Assembly: GCA_002364085.1 (NCBI GenBank)
Contig: DEXK01000021.1
Coordinates: 9,982-73,981, forward strand
Reading direction: 5' to 3'
Length of the DNA stretch: 64,000 bases
DNA from: Balneolaceae bacterium UBA3186
GTDB lineage: Bacteria > Bacteroidota > Rhodothermia > Balneolales > Balneolaceae
Each line of letters opens with the position of its first letter. Positions within the stretch are counted from its first letter, which is position 1. Positions 45,177 to 55,195 of this stretch are shown piece after piece. The notes beneath the pieces are model-generated. The model saw nothing but the letters and a program-made list of their open reading frames with translations, was not told the DNA's origin and ran no database searches. The position numbers and the translations under genes were made by a program.

Positions 45177-48100
45177 TTATTTACCTCCACCTTTTCCATC
45201 ATTGATAAGGTCTAATTCTAAAAGATTGATTGAATCTGCGTTCAGATATTCAATATTCACTTGATTATCTAAAGCTCTTGATTCGGTACTGATTTCAATT
45301 CTATTAGCATCAATACCCCATTCTTCTAGGTATTCTTTTATTGAAGCCATTCTGGTATTTGAACTTGAGCTACCGTCTCCATGAAGTACTATTCTTACTG
45401 TTTCAGCATTTCTTAAGTAAGAACCGATTCTGGAAAGAATAGCTTGTACCTCATTGCTTAGTTGAGATCCGCGATCATCAAATGTTACCATATTAGGCAC
45501 TGAGTAGCTCTGAGAATAGTCTCTTATCAATAATAGATCTTCTCTTTCTCTCAGTATGTCAATCATGTTATCCATCATTCTTAGAGCAAGGCTATTAGTT
45601 GACAGATTGATATCATCTCTTTGATCATAAATTCTGAGTAGTGACTGATTCGAATATCCGAACTCAACTTTATTACCTGTTTTTTCTACCACACTTATTC
45701 TGTTCAGATCAACACCTTCACTTACAAGTATGGATTTTATAGTATTTCCAACTTCGATTGACGGCACGCTTAATTCAAGCGATACAACCTGATATTCTTT
45801 CATTGTTAATGAAATACGTTTTACTAGATACTCATGAACTTGGTTTAGAGAAGCCCCATTAGTTAAGTTCAATGCACTAGGAACTGCATTATGTTCAGCT
45901 ATAAATACGTAATCCCAACTTCTGATTCCGCTTATTCTTGGGTTAACCTGAAGATCTTCTACCTGTGATATAAATCTCACATTTCTGTTATCAACACTCA
46001 ATTCCAACTCAACACGTCTGTTTCTAGCCATATCAACCCGATCTTTTTCAGGAGCTGCATTTTGGCTGAAACTTAATCCTTCAAACTGAAGACGATCAGC
46101 ATTTACACCAGCTGCTACCATGTAAGCACGTACAGCTTTTGCTCTTCTTTCAGAAAGCTTCAAGTTGTAAGCCTGTGAACTCTTGCTATCGGTGTGACCT
46201 GTTACTTTGATGAAGTAATCTTCATCACGGTCGATCAAGAACTTGGCAACTTTATCCAACATTTGTGCAGCAGGCTGATTTATGTATGTGCTGTTGTTGT
46301 TGAAATGGATATGCTTTGGAAGTACAGTTAATCTCTCCAATTCACCATATTCAATACTTCTAGCTTCTATAGCTAAAGGCTCCAAAGTATGAGGAATAGT
46401 CTGAACCGGGAAAGGAATTATTTCAACAGGAGTAGTATCAATAACCAGGCACTCTTCTTCACAGGTCAAGTAGTTGTTCGGATCTATGATCGGAGTCTTC
46501 TTAACTGAATTCGGGATCAGATTATCAAATAATCTTTCGTCAAACTTGTAACTGAAGCCTAGATATGCTCCTCGTTGTGTATAGTTATTAGTAATAAGAT
46601 CCTGGTCATCATATCCAAAGAAGTTAAATCCTGTTGCTAATCTAAGATTTGTAGCTACTAAGAAACCAGCTTCAATTCCTAACCCATAATCTTTTGTAGT
46701 GAAGTCACTATTTGCAAGTAAACTTGCATTGATACCCGCGTCCCATTTTTCATCGATATCATAAAGAACTCTACCTGAAATTAATTCAAGGAATGTTGAA
46801 GTTCTTAGCTGACTATCAGATTCCAGAGAATACTTAGCTGCTATTCTACCTGAAAGTGTAAGATCAGTAGTTGGGTGATAGTTTCCATGAGAAGAAAGAA
46901 CATGAGCTGTTCTAAAGAAATCATCATCGATACTCTTATCAAGTTCATGCTTGAATTCGTATCTGATTAATGCGTCAAATTTGTTAGTAGAGGTACTTCT
47001 GTATGCTGCTCCAACCTGCAGGCGCTCCTGCAACTTGCTAAATCCTGAAACATTCTCACGTGAATTAACAGAAATAATATTTTTAGTTAAAAGAGTCCAG
47101 TCTCTGTTTAATTTCAATCCATAGCCTAAACTATTCAGGTATAGATTTTCATTTGATATAAAACGGGCTTCTGCTCTTGCAGTCGCTTTCCAGTTCGTTC
47201 TTGCTGTATAATCAACAGCTGATGTTATAGCAGTTCCATCATTTACCGCTTGTCCTTCAAGTGTAAACACTCTTTCAAAACCAAAGTTCAATCCCAAACC
47301 TTCGGCTAACTGGAACTGGTTTCTTAATCCAATTGCAGCCTGGCCACTTCTTCCATCAAAAGAATCATTGAGTCTATACTCACTGTACACTTTACCATTT
47401 TTCATGTAATTGGCATCTATTCCAACTACTGTATTATTTCTTTGTTGAGAACCACTTAATGTATTAATACCGGCTGCACTTGAAATAAACTCATGACGAG
47501 CATAAAGTTTAGCGAATTTTCTTAATCTGTAATCAGCACCAACCGCAATTAAACGCTTATCTGCTTCGTCCAGATCTTGTTCAACTTCACCAAAAGCAGA
47601 AGCCCCGGAAAGGAAAGGAAGATCGGCTTTAACCTTACCCCTAATGTTGGTGTTGTAAGTGGTAGAATCGTTTACAGATTTATAGTTCTCAGAATATCTG
47701 AACCCTAACTCGGCATTTATATTATTTCCGAATCTTTTTTCAGCTGATAATAATCCACCAAAAGTTCGATCGCTTGTAGTATCATTTCTAGTGAATAGGA
47801 TTTCATTCTTTAATGATGTTGAGCTATTTAATTTATAACGAGTTCTTGTTCTGGCTTCAGTTCTGGCTTTCCCTAAACTTGAACCTTCATTACTGAAATT
47901 CTTGTCTGATTTTCCTAGTTGAGCAAATACATCCAGTTTAGATCCTTTATGATCTAACTGTATTCTTGCTGCACTACCATTTCCATTATTATCAGTGTTG
48001 GTATTTGCAAATTCACCAACAATTTTTGTTGCATCACTTAATTCAGCTGAGATATTACCCGAAAGTAATCTGAAGTTATTTTCCGGATTATTATCCTGAA

Positions 48101-51100
48101 CGGCATTCGCTCCTACTTTAATACCCTCAGTTAATTCAGTTTCTGCTTTAACTCCACCAATCAAGTATCTGTCTTGATCGTTTGTAACTTCATAAGTTGC
48201 ACGAATGAAAACTGGGTTAAAATCAATATCAACGCTTGAAACAGGGTTTTTAAAAGTAATTACTCCAGAGAACGGATCGATCACATAATCACGGAAACGA
48301 GTAAGAGTTTCAACGCTTAAAATAACATCAGGTTGTTCTCGGTCATAAGTTACTATTTCAATGATCTCACTATTGTCTACAATATCCTTATCCGGTAAAT
48401 CGTATCTCGAAATACCTTGTCCCTGGAATTCTCTTACTTTTCTACTAGAGAATGCATTCACACCAAATGCCTGAGCTTTTACCTTTCCTTCTTCAAAATT
48501 AGCTTTAAATCCGGTTTGAGCTCTACTGTAAGTACCTAATTGAACATCCTGATCTCTGTCTTGAGTAATAAAGTCACCATAAAGCGCATACATTTTGCCT
48601 TGATCAACTCTTACATATAATCTGCTTGATGATTGAGCATCAAAACCCTTAATAGAAGACTCTCCATATACAGGATAAAACTCATCAGGACGTATATCGC
48701 GGAATAAACGTTCTTCTTTACTCTTTTCGGAATCAAAACCTGCAGTTAGTAGAGTTTTTCCACTTACTTTTCCTTTAATGAAGAATGCAAGTCGGGCATC
48801 ACCGGTAAAGTTTCCGAAATCATAGGATAGTTGTTTCAATTCTCTTTCAAATCCATCAGCTTCTTTTTCAGAATTGATATTTATTTCTTGATTGAATCTG
48901 ATCGTTCCTTCAATTATACCTGCTGCAATTAATGGTCTTAGATCAGGTAAGAACTCAACTTTAACTTCTGATTTAATTACACCCAAATTGGCTCTTACCA
49001 GAGAAGTTTTAGGCTGATTAGTTGAAATCAGTTCAAATTCTGAAACACCACCTTCAATAAAGATTTGTGTACCAGGTTCTTCTTTGTTTAGATCTTCAAC
49101 TTTCCATCTACCAAATTCAGTATCTAGTGTTACAGAAGCTCTGTCTCCAACTAAAATGCCGTTTTCATCAAGAATTTCAACTCTTATAAGCGCCGTTGAA
49201 ACTCCATCAGCAGGCACATTACGAATTGGAGCCGTTAAGTTGATTACAGAAGCTTTACCCGGTGCAAAAACTGAAATCTCCTCAGTACCTCTAACATTAC
49301 CAAAAGGATCGATTTCTTCCAGTGTTAAAATATTTTCTCCGGCTTCAAAATCAATACTTACATATTCAGAACCTTGAAGTTTAGTTGTTGGTGAAACAGA
49401 AGTTTGACCTACTTTAGAATTATCAATTACCTCACCATTTAGACTAAGAGTTAACTTAGTTCCTGCAGTACCTTTAACCCAAATTGTATAGTTATTCTTA
49501 GTTAAGGTGTCGTTATTTACAAGATTCAAGAAGCCAACACCATTTTGTGCATTTAATAGTGCGTCTTCAAGTTTCTGAATAGAATTCAATTCCTCTTCTT
49601 TTACTAGACCAGAAATTTCACTTGTAGTAGGTTTGCCATCAGGACTTGATTTAACATTTGATCTTTTTACAGTAGAACCACCAACTGTACCACTTGCATT
49701 GTCGAATCTACCTTTACCTGACTGAGCGTTGTTTTCATTTACTGCAAAACTTCTGTTTACGGAATTTGCCAGGTCATCTTTATTTGACTGAGAAAGCTGC
49801 TCAATTCTGGAATTTATTTCATCATTTACACCAGGAGTACATTCACATATTGCGAAATCAGCTCTGTGTAACTGTCCTTTTTTAACATCTACAAATCTAC
49901 TGGACGGATCGTTAGCGTGTCTGTTATCCAATACTGAAAGCTTACTTCCTTCTGGTAATGAGTAGTTATCAACTTTTAGTACATGCTTGTTTGGCTTAAC
50001 AGCATAGAATGTATATTTACCTTCGCTGTCCGTAACAACATAAGTTCCGTTTTCCATATATAGGCGAACACCCGGTACACCAACCTCGCCCGGATCTTGC
50101 ATGTCATTTTCATTACAATCCTGAAAAACTTTACCAATTATGTAGGAATTATCGTTAAACAGACCACCACGTACTTCTACTTTAACTTTTGCTTCGTTAC
50201 TGCTCTTTACAACAACTTCATCACTTTTTGCTACAGCTACATTGATCCCTTTCCCTTTTTCTGAACCAGGTCCAACAAATACACGGTATGTTAATTCTTT
50301 ATTTGATCCCGGCTCGATATCTCCAACATCGAATTTAAGACTAGGACCTTTTCCGCCTTCAGGATCCTGTAATTTTACTCCATCTAATTTTGTTGAACCC
50401 AATTGGTACTCAAAACCAAATGGAAGCAAATCATCAATAAATAAGTTTCTAACTGTATTAATCGCCTCACTTTTGATTGTGATAGTGTAATTAATATAGT
50501 CACCGATTTCAGCAGTCGGTCTGTCTACGGTTTTATTTGTGAATAAAACACCTCTGGCTTGTGGATCAAGTGGGATATCAAAGTTAGTACCTTGTGGGAC
50601 ATTACTAAACGTCCAATCATTACCATAAGAAGCTAAGGTATCTACTTTACGACCCGGTGGCAGTAAACCGAGAGGCACTTCTGAGGAGAAAGTATATCCT
50701 TCAGGAGTCTCAACTTCAACTTTATACGTTCCTGTTTCAAGGTATCTGAATGCAAACCTTCCATCAGGTCCTGTAACGTATTCACTTGGTGCAGGAGTAG
50801 TACCATCAGTTTCAAAAACTTTAGCTCTACCACCCGCATCTCCACCATTGTTAGCTCCGGTAACATCAAGTATTGTTACTTTTGCATTTCTTACAGGCTG
50901 ATTTGTTTCACTGTCAAATACTATACCGTATGGGTCAACCACTACTGTTGTTTGAATACGAGCTCCTTGTCCACCACCCAAATTCCCATTGTTAATACCA
51001 TCACAATTTAATATGGCTTGGATTACATCATCTTCAACTGTTTCCAGAATCGTATTTCCAATAATTACATCGAAATCAACAGCGTTTCGTGTATTTACTC

Positions 51101-52373
51101 CACCTTCAATTCTAAATAAACTAGTATTAACACCTGTTTCAATCCCGATAAATTTTTCTGAATCACTAGTTTCAAAAGATTGCAATGTAATGGTTGCCGT
51201 ATCAATTCTGGATCTAAACTCATTACAAACAGATGCTGTTGCTTGTAAATGCAGTTTACGACCAATACTTGATGTTCCTGTCTTTTTACCAAAACTATCA
51301 TCAGTGAAATAGTCAATGGTAGCACCGTTTGATGGCAGAAAAGCTTTTACTTCATCTGAAGCCGCATCAACTACAATATTCTCTTCCGGATCACTGTAGC
51401 TAATTTCAGCCTTATTTGTGATCTCCTCACTAGCACCCGGGTTTACTTGAACTTCAAAAGTAGTGCTAAATTCTTCTCCGGCTGATAACCCATCAAATGC
51501 CAGGCCTATAAAAGAAACCGTAGAAGGATCAGAAGGTAATTGACTACTGAATTCATATTTACCGTTACCTTCCATTCCATACAATTGTTGTCCGTTTGTA
51601 GTTTCAACAAACTCAACAAAGCTTACGTTAGAAGGTATTGTATCAAGCAAAATTATCTTACTAGATGAAATCCCATCAATTGTAATTCCTGCTCTAGGCA
51701 AAGCAGGAACATCACCACTGTTTACACCAGCAATGGTATACGTGAAGTTTTCGTTAGGAAGCTTTTCTTCACTTCCTGATTGTGATTTATTTAACTCTAT
51801 TCTAGCTCCTGAAAGAACGTAAACAGAATCCCGTTTCAGTAATCTGATTCCAAACTCTCTTGAAACTGCTTCAACATTTACAATAGATGTAATTGAATCG
51901 TCTTCAGCCTCGTTAATTGAACCTGAGTACCTGAAATCGAAGCGCTCTCCCGGGTTTAGTGTGATTTCCCTTCTTAATGTATCTGAAAATTGAGTTCTTG
52001 ATTTGTTTCCACTTATCCATTCAAGATTTTCAAGGTCATATTCACCTTGATCCCAGTTGTATATCTTGATGTCAAAAGTAGAAGCTACATTTCCATTGTT
52101 TACTAAGAAGTGATCAAATTCAACTTTATCTCCTCTGAACCTCTTAATTGAGTTCTCGAGTTCTAAAGAGAAATTAATAGTGGCATCTACAACTACATTT
52201 ACCTCGTTTGAGATTATTTCCTCAAGTGTTGTTGCACCTAACTTGTTAAATGTAGTACTGGCCATATTGGTGATTGAAGTTCCACCTGTTGGGCCGTTTT
52301 GTGCACGAACCTCTCCCATCCCTGCTACTAAGAGCAGAATCAGAAATGATATGAGAGAGTTAATTTTGAGCAC
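45177..52373 (-). CDS. Large outer-membrane protein: DUF11/SdrD/invasin-like passenger, beta-barrel and OmpA-like domains
   Basis: 2398 aa. Signal peptide MLKINSLISFLILLLVAGMG...VRAQ. N-terminal DUF11-like region (to ~350) opening with SITNMASTTFNK; a carboxypeptidase-regulatory/SdrD-like domain (~477-600); DUF11 (~610-735); SdrD-like (~740-850, GKVFQDCNENDMQDPGEVGV); an invasin-type Ig domain (~1045-1140, NVPADGVSTALIRVEILDEN). Then a long barrel region (~1150-1960) with FYPVYGESSIKGFDAQSSSR and many amphipathic strands. OmpA-like peptidoglycan-binding domain at ~2018-2130 (TGHTDSKSSQAYNLKLSERR). The last 260 residues contain one or two further diverged OmpA-like folds (VLHGDGSSSSNTRMASIKEY). 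It could anchor, export or assemble the neighbouring DUF11 proteins. Confidence 0.9.
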   Translation of the reverse strand: MLKINSLISFLILLLVAGMGEVRAQNGPTGGTSITNMASTTFNKLGATTLEEIISNEVNVVVDATINFSLELENSIKRFRGDKVEFDHFLVNNGNVASTFDIKIYNWDQGEYDLENLEWISGNKSRTQFSDTLRREITLNPGERFDFRYSGSINEAEDDSITSIVNVEAVSREFGIRLLKRDSVYVLSGARIELNKSQSGSEEKLPNENFTYTIAGVNSGDVPALPRAGITIDGISSSKIILLDTIPSNVSFVEFVETTNGQQLYGMEGNGKYEFSSQLPSDPSTVSFIGLAFDGLSAGEEFSTTFEVQVNPGASEEITNKAEISYSDPEENIVVDAASDEVKAFLPSNGATIDYFTDDSFGKKTGTSSIGRKLHLQATASVCNEFRSRIDTATITLQSFETSDSEKFIGIETGVNTSLFRIEGGVNTRNAVDFDVIIGNTILETVEDDVIQAILNCDGINNGNLGGGQGARIQTTVVVDPYGIVFDSETNQPVRNAKVTILDVTGANNGGDAGGRAKVFETDGTTPAPSEYVTGPDGRFAFRYLETGTYKVEVETPEGYTFSSEVPLGLLPPGRKVDTLASYGNDWTFSNVPQGTNFDIPLDPQARGVLFTNKTVDRPTAEIGDYINYTITIKSEAINTVRNLFIDDLLPFGFEYQLGSTKLDGVKLQDPEGGKGPSLKFDVGDIEPGSNKELTYRVFVGPGSEKGKGINVAVAKSDEVVVKSSNEAKVKVEVRGGLFNDNSYIIGKVFQDCNENDMQDPGEVGVPGVRLYMENGTYVVTDSEGKYTFYAVKPNKHVLKVDNYSLPEGSKLSVLDNRHANDPSSRFVDVKKGQLHRADFAICECTPGVNDEINSRIEQLSQSNKDDLANSVNRSFAVNENNAQSGKGRFDNASGTVGGSTVKRSNVKSSPDGKPTTSEISGLVKEEELNSIQKLEDALLNAQNGVGFLNLVNNDTLTKNNYTIWVKGTAGTKLTLSLNGEVIDNSKVGQTSVSPTTKLQGSEYVSIDFEAGENILTLEEIDPFGNVRGTEEISVFAPGKASVINLTAPIRNVPADGVSTALIRVEILDENGILVGDRASVTLDTEFGRWKVEDLNKEEPGTQIFIEGGVSEFELISTNQPKTSLVRANLGVIKSEVKVEFLPDLRPLIAAGIIEGTIRFNQEININSEKEADGFERELKQLSYDFGNFTGDARLAFFIKGKVSGKTLLTAGFDSEKSKEERLFRDIRPDEFYPVYGESSIKGFDAQSSSRLYVRVDQGKMYALYGDFITQDRDQDVQLGTYSRAQTGFKANFEEGKVKAQAFGVNAFSSRKVREFQGQGISRYDLPDKDIVDNSEIIEIVTYDREQPDVILSVETLTRFRDYVIDPFSGVITFKNPVSSVDIDFNPVFIRATYEVTNDQDRYLIGGVKAETELTEGIKVGANAVQDNNPENNFRLLSGNISAELSDATKIVGEFANTNTDNNGNGSAARIQLDHKGSKLDVFAQLGKSDKNFSNEGSSLGKARTEARTRTRYKLNSSTSLKNEILFTRNDTTSDRTFGGLLSAEKRFGNNINAELGFRYSENYKSVNDSTTYNTNIRGKVKADLPFLSGASAFGEVEQDLDEADKRLIAVGADYRLRKFAKLYARHEFISSAAGINTLSGSQQRNNTVVGIDANYMKNGKVYSEYRLNDSFDGRSGQAAIGLRNQFQLAEGLGLNFGFERVFTLEGQAVNDGTAITSAVDYTARTNWKATARAEARFISNENLYLNSLGYGLKLNRDWTLLTKNIISVNSRENVSGFSKLQERLQVGAAYRSTSTNKFDALIRYEFKHELDKSIDDDFFRTAHVLSSHGNYHPTTDLTLSGRIAAKYSLESDSQLRTSTFLELISGRVLYDIDEKWDAGINASLLANSDFTTKDYGLGIEAGFLVATNLRLATGFNFFGYDDQDLITNNYTQRGAYLGFSYKFDERLFDNLIPNSVKKTPIIDPNNYLTCEEECLVIDTTPVEIIPFPVQTIPHTLEPLAIEARSIEYGELERLTVLPKHIHFNNNSTYINQPAAQMLDKVAKFLIDRDEDYFIKVTGHTDSKSSQAYNLKLSERRAKAVRAYMVAAGVNADRLQFEGLSFSQNAAPEKDRVDMARNRRVELELSVDNRNVRFISQVEDLQVNPRISGIRSWDYVFIAEHNAVPSALNLTNGASLNQVHEYLVKRISLTMKEYQVVSLELSVPSIEVGNTIKSILVSEGVDLNRISVVEKTGNKVEFGYSNQSLLRIYDQRDDINLSTNSLALRMMDNMIDILREREDLLLIRDYSQSYSVPNMVTFDDRGSQLSNEVQAILSRIGSYLRNAETVRIVLHGDGSSSSNTRMASIKEYLEEWGIDANRIEISTESRALDNQVNIEYLNADSINLLELDLINDGKGGGK

Positions 52374-52398
52374 TTGTTGTTTAATTTGATTTAAAAGA

Positions 52399-52422
52399 AG
52401 AATGAGAGGTCAACCTCATTCT
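52399..52422 (-). promoter_or_regulatory. Intercistronic hairpin between the DUF11 gene and the barrel gene
   Basis: AGAATGAG (52399-52406) pairs perfectly with CTCATTCT (52415-52422); a second register, GAGG/CCTC, is possible inside. On the minus strand the 3' side is followed by TCTTTTAAATC, moderately U-rich. It could be a leaky terminator or an RNA-stability element between the 884-aa and 2398-aa genes (81-nt gap). Confidence 0.5.
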
Positions 52423-52454
52423 CATAATTCTGGGTTATGTATTTATTCGTTTTT

Positions 52455-55109
52455 TTAGCTGTCTACTTTAACAGCAAATTCAAGGGTGACTGTCTCAGTC
52501 GGGTCAAGCTGATCTATATCTACTTGAATAGTTCCCGTTGCACCAATAGCTGGTTGAGAAGTCACTGTAACTGAAGTAACCGTTCCCGAAGTAACCGTTG
52601 CTGTAGCAGCAATAAGCATTGTCGTAAAGGTTGGAGTATCATCAGTAACAGAAATGGTTGTTACTGGTTGAGAACCATCATTATTGATAACAATTCGATA
52701 GTACACAGTATCTCCAGGAAGTACATTAAATGGATTCTTAGAGTACGTACCTGCAGAACCGCCAGCATCAGGTGCTTGGAACTTGTCTAGCTTAACAAGA
52801 CCAGCCTGAATAGTGGTTACATCAGTATTACTCTTTGTAGCAAGATTAGCAACATTATCACTAACAATAAGAGTAGCTGTATTATCATCACCATCATCTA
52901 AACTACTTAGACCGGTAACTTTTACAATAAACTTAATTGTTTGATTGAAGGTTTTAGACCCTACAGCTGCGGGAAGATCAACAGAACCTGAAGCTGCTCC
53001 TGAAGTAAGAAGCGAATCAGTTCCATTTGTGATAACACCATCACCATTAGTATCCCAATAAACAACAGAAGTCCAACCAACAGCCTGAGAGTTAGTTAAC
53101 TCTACTCTTAAATCAGAGTTAGTGCCATTATTCTCAGTCACGTTACTTAAAATAGTAAGTGTATGCTGATAAGTAATGGAACCACCAGGAGAAACCTGAC
53201 CGGTATTGTTGCTTGACAACTGCATGTTTTGGTCCGTTTGGACAACAACTGCATCGTGGATGATGTCACTAGCACCAGTAGTAGCAGATAATGCTCTGAA
53301 GAAAAGATCTACAGTTCCAGGAGCGTAACCAGCAGGTACAGTTACTTCAGCAGTAATTTGCTTGCTTGCTCCAGCTGCTAAGTTATTGATATTAGATATC
53401 TGGCTATTTCCGTTGTTCGGATCTTTAAATGTAACAGACCAACCTGCAGGTAAAGCGGTTGGGTCAGGAAGAGCACCTGCTGCAGTAGTATCATCTGAAA
53501 CAGCTAATCCATAAGAATCAATTGAAGTACTTGTGTTTTTTACAAAAAGTGTAAAAGAAACTGTACTTCCAGGGCTAGCATTTAGTGATTTAACAACTGC
53601 CGTTTCAGGACCTTTTCCTTCACCTAAAGCTCCGACTACTCCTGCTGCAAAATCATTTGTTAAATCAACCGTTCTCGGTACAATATATCCTAACTTATCT
53701 TTATGAGTAGCATTTGCAGTAGCATCGTTGATAGAAGTAAGGGTTTTATCAATCGAGAAATTTGAACCTGTTGCATTTGCAGGTAAGGAAATCTGTAAAA
53801 TTACAACTACAGTATCACCCGGAGCTACTGGCCCTGTATCAGGAATACCATCAGAACCTGTATCCTGATAAGTACTGGAAGGATTTCCATTTCCATCAGA
53901 ACGATACAATAATGGCTGAGCTGATCCAGGATAGTTACTATTAGATGTCTGAATGTTATATGTATCAGTTGTACTACCTGTGTTTACATATCTGTTTATA
54001 AAGTTAAGAGTAGCACCTTGTTGAGTTGTATCAATAACAACATCCTGTGCATCTACTAACGCAATCGCATAATTCTCATTAACCTGAACAGGAGTACCTG
54101 TGATAGTGTTATCTCCAGTTAAGTCATCATGAGTAAAAACTACAGTGTTGGTAATTGTCTGTCCTTCCTGCCCACTATTAATAGTTACATCGAAAGAAAG
54201 AGTACCTGATGATCCGTTTGCTACGCTAGCTATAACTGCGATAAGAGTATCCTGTGCACCACCTGTTTTTCTTTCGAAGGTAATACCTGTAGGATCGCCG
54301 CCAGCGGCATCAGTAAGCGCAGTTGCACTACCACTCCAAACTGCAGAGTTAGGAACATAAGTCATTCCAGTTGGAATTGGATCCTTTAATACAAGATTAG
54401 TTGCTGCTGCAGTACCATTTTCAGAATAATTAATCGTGTATTTTACCTGATTAGTTACATCTGCTGTTGTTTGATCAACTCCTTTACTAACATTGATTAC
54501 AGCATCTTCCTGTACTTCCGCTCTGTTAGTTGCTGAAGCAGTTTCACTGTTATTAAAGTTACTTGTTACACTAATAACAATATCTTCAAACTGACCATCA
54601 TTGGCTGTTGCCGGAATATCCGCAACAATTACAATACCAAAAGTGCTACCTGCTGTTCCATTTCTGGTCAAACTAGGTGTACTTGTGATTTCAGTCAGGT
54701 TATCCGCATTACCATCTTTATTTGCATCGGGATAAATCCTAATGTTGGTAAAGTTAAAATCATTAGCTAATTCACTTACACTAACTAACAAACTATCATT
54801 ACCGTTACCCGTGTTGGTTAACACGTGAGCAAATGTCACCTGTCCACCTACACTTACCTGCTTAGTAGTACCAGCGTTAATCTGAACGCCCGCTACCTGC
54901 TGTACTGTTGTAACAACGGTGTTAGATGTAACAGACTTACTGTTACTACCGTTATCTAGGTAAGTCGCTGTTGCCTGGTTACCAATGGAAGAATTTGCAG
55001 GAGGTACCTGAGCAAAAACATCCGTGGATGTGCCAAGTACAATAGCAAAAACCATCAACATACCAAACAAAGCTTGTACCCTTTGTCGTAGTTTATGTGT
55101 TGTTTTCAT
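52455..55109 (-). CDS. Secreted DUF11-repeat protein
   Basis: 884 aa from the ATG at 55109 (MKTTHKLRQRVQALFGMLMV), with AGGA 9 nt upstream and a clean signal peptide ending in DVFAQ. An ATG at 55199 forms an ATGA overlap with the previous gene and would add 30 residues ahead of the signal; this long-signal version cannot be excluded. The mature start is SSIGNQATATYLDNGSNSKS, the opening typical of DUF11 proteins and similar to the barrel protein's opening. The rest is a chain of immunoglobulin-like DUF11/B_ant_repeat domains (VKYTINYSENGTAAATNLVL, LKDPIPTGMTY, and so on) ending exactly in a beta strand, TLEFAVKVDS. No Cys-rich or catalytic domain. Likely a surface fibre or coat component. Confidence 0.85.
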   Translation of the reverse strand: MKTTHKLRQRVQALFGMLMVFAIVLGTSTDVFAQVPPANSSIGNQATATYLDNGSNSKSVTSNTVVTTVQQVAGVQINAGTTKQVSVGGQVTFAHVLTNTGNGNDSLLVSVSELANDFNFTNIRIYPDANKDGNADNLTEITSTPSLTRNGTAGSTFGIVIVADIPATANDGQFEDIVISVTSNFNNSETASATNRAEVQEDAVINVSKGVDQTTADVTNQVKYTINYSENGTAAATNLVLKDPIPTGMTYVPNSAVWSGSATALTDAAGGDPTGITFERKTGGAQDTLIAVIASVANGSSGTLSFDVTINSGQEGQTITNTVVFTHDDLTGDNTITGTPVQVNENYAIALVDAQDVVIDTTQQGATLNFINRYVNTGSTTDTYNIQTSNSNYPGSAQPLLYRSDGNGNPSSTYQDTGSDGIPDTGPVAPGDTVVVILQISLPANATGSNFSIDKTLTSINDATANATHKDKLGYIVPRTVDLTNDFAAGVVGALGEGKGPETAVVKSLNASPGSTVSFTLFVKNTSTSIDSYGLAVSDDTTAAGALPDPTALPAGWSVTFKDPNNGNSQISNINNLAAGASKQITAEVTVPAGYAPGTVDLFFRALSATTGASDIIHDAVVVQTDQNMQLSSNNTGQVSPGGSITYQHTLTILSNVTENNGTNSDLRVELTNSQAVGWTSVVYWDTNGDGVITNGTDSLLTSGAASGSVDLPAAVGSKTFNQTIKFIVKVTGLSSLDDGDDNTATLIVSDNVANLATKSNTDVTTIQAGLVKLDKFQAPDAGGSAGTYSKNPFNVLPGDTVYYRIVINNDGSQPVTTISVTDDTPTFTTMLIAATATVTSGTVTSVTVTSQPAIGATGTIQVDIDQLDPTETVTLEFAVKVDS

Positions 55110-55195
55110 TGTATGAATCCTATGTTTTAGTTCAATTGTTTGATTTATTTGAACACTGTTTAGATTTAATTTTTGAAGTTTCGCTTTAGTTCTGG

